6,991 bases of DNA from Actinomycetota bacterium (lineage in GTDB: Bacteria > Actinomycetota > Actinomycetes > S36-B12 > UBA5976). The position numbers were made by a program, and so were the translations under genes. The stretch lies in NCBI GenBank assembly GCA_026392535.1, contig JAPLBX010000063.1:1-6991 (forward strand), in the 5' to 3' direction. The notes beneath the pieces are model-generated. The model was not told the DNA's origin, searched no databases, and was given only the letters and a program-made list of their open reading frames with translations. How positions within the stretch are numbered: the first letter of the stretch is position 1; the number at the start of each line of letters is the position of its first letter. This document shows, in pieces, positions 5,986 to 6,991 of this stretch.

Positions 5986-6991
5986 ATGACTTCGTTGCCA
6001 ATGCCAGAAATGCCAGCTCCGGTAATCACTCCAAGACGTAAGACCCGTCAAATAATCTTGAAGCATCACACCCACCCAGTAGCTGTGGGCGGAGATGCGC
6101 CAGTGAGTGTTCAATCAATGGCCACGACTCTGACCGCTGATGTTGACTCAACCTTGCAACAAATTGCCGAGCTCACAGCATCAGGATGCCAAGTAGTTCG
6201 AGTAGCAGTGCCAAGCCAAGATGATGCGGACGCTTTAGCGCAGATTGCAAAAAAATCTGGCATTCCAGTTATTGCAGATATTCACTTTCAACCAAAATAT
6301 GTTTTCGCTGCAATTGAAGCAGGTTGCGCCGGTGTCCGGGTTAATCCAGGGAATATCAAGCAGTTCGACGACAAAGTCAAAGAAATTGCAAAAGCTGCGA
6401 AAGACCACGGAACCCCAATTCGTATTGGCGTGAATGCCGGTTCTTTAGATCCTCGACTTTTGAAAAAATATGGCAAAGCAACTCCAGAGGCACTTGTTGA
6501 GTCAGCGCTTTGGGAAGCAAGTCTTTTCGAAGAGCATGATTTTCAAGATATTAAAATCTCAGTCAAGCATCACGACCCAGTTGTCATGGTGCGCGCATAC
6601 GAATTACTTTCAGAGCAATGTGACTATCCACTACACCTTGGTGTAACTGAAGCTGGGCCATTATTTCAAGGAACCATCAAATCTGCAGTTGCATTTGGTG
6701 CATTACTTTCGCGAGGTATTGGCGACACAATCCGAGTATCGCTTTCTGCGCCACCGGTTGAAGAAGTAAAAGTTGGTTTGCAAATTTTGGAATCCTTGAA
6801 TCTTCGCCGCCGTGGATTGGAAATTGTTTCTTGCCCTTCATGTGGCCGGGCGCAAGTGGACGTTTACAAATTAGCTAATGACGTAACAGCCGGACTAGAA
6901 GGAATGGAAGTTCCACTTCGAGTTGCTGTTATGGGTTGCGTAGTAAATGGCCCGGGAGAAGCTCGCGAAGCAGATCTTGGTGTGGCAAGCG
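5986..6991 (+). CDS. ispG: 4-hydroxy-3-methylbut-2-enyl diphosphate synthase (IspG/GcpE), 3' partial
   Basis: A cytoplasmic [4Fe-4S] enzyme of the MEP isoprenoid pathway that reductively opens 2-C-methyl-D-erythritol 2,4-cyclodiphosphate to HMBPP. The frame is open from ATG 5986 to the window end, 335 complete codons. The TIM-barrel part shows VGGDAPVSVQSM, VVRVAVPSQDDA, VIADIHFQPKY, GVRVNPGNI and IRIGVNAGSL, then LHLGVTEAG and GDTIRVSL. The C-terminal cluster domain carries CPSC (Cys 283 and 286) and GCVVNGPGE (Cys 318, Glu 325). The spacing of these four ligands is the same as in E. coli IspG (C270, C273, C305, E312). About 50 residues are missing at the end. It lies 9 nt after rseP and is probably co-transcribed. 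No strong Shine-Dalgarno precedes the ATG; an alternative ATG at 6001 is possible, but family alignment begins later and does not decide. Confidence 0.96.
   Translation, partial: MTSLPMPEMPAPVITPRRKTRQIILKHHTHPVAVGGDAPVSVQSMATTLTADVDSTLQQIAELTASGCQVVRVAVPSQDDADALAQIAKKSGIPVIADIHFQPKYVFAAIEAGCAGVRVNPGNIKQFDDKVKEIAKAAKDHGTPIRIGVNAGSLDPRLLKKYGKATPEALVESALWEASLFEEHDFQDIKISVKHHDPVVMVRAYELLSEQCDYPLHLGVTEAGPLFQGTIKSAVAFGALLSRGIGDTIRVSLSAPPVEEVKVGLQILESLNLRRRGLEIVSCPSCGRAQVDVYKLANDVTAGLEGMEVPLRVAVMGCVVNGPGEAREADLGVAS

Noticed and set aside
1..6991. Mobile element, defence island, CRISPR or other new multi-gene system
   Set aside because: All coding space is accounted for by known transport, metabolic and housekeeping families. 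No transposase, integrase, repeat array or unknown gene cluster was seen.

Overview
The window reads as a piece of chromosome from a moderately AT-rich actinobacterium. Three things point that way: the aminotransferase resembles mycobacterial GabT in length and motifs; a site-2 protease gene is followed directly by ispG, an order known from actinobacteria (Mycobacterium tuberculosis dxr-rip1-gcpE); and several genes have a TANNNT box 6-7 nt before an ATG with no Shine-Dalgarno, as in actinobacterial leaderless transcripts. The base composition (roughly mid-40s % GC by eye) and tight packing would suit a streamlined freshwater lineage such as Nanopelagicales (acI). That placement is inference only.

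Left part (1-3209, + strand): the 3' half of an ABC transporter ATPase gene (potA) is followed by two permease genes, potB (2 nt gap) and potC (ATGA overlap), forming one polyamine-type import operon. The substrate-binding protein gene (potD) is not in the window. A ureohydrolase gene (agmatinase/guanidinobutyrase family) follows 21 nt after potC. It is broken: an internal stretch just before the GGDH metal-binding motif is missing and the reading frame shifts, so it is called as a pseudogene or an assembly error.

Middle (3211-4617, - strand): gabT, 4-aminobutyrate aminotransferase, converges on the ureohydrolase gene with 1 bp between the stop codons. Its probable intrinsic terminator lies inside the 3' coding end of the ureohydrolase gene. 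Its start looks leaderless, with a -10/-35 pair whose -35 lies in one arm of a perfect 10-bp inverted repeat, a good operator candidate.

Right part (4657-6991, + strand): rseP, a membrane metalloprotease of regulated intramembrane proteolysis, and ispG, an iron-sulfur enzyme of the MEP isoprenoid pathway that runs off the window end. These are housekeeping genes.

Taken together, the first five genes look like a module that imports polyamine-like or guanidino compounds and routes them towards GABA and then succinic semialdehyde. I see no mobile element, tRNA, rRNA, CRISPR array or new defence-type system. No gene-free stretch exceeds about 100 bases.
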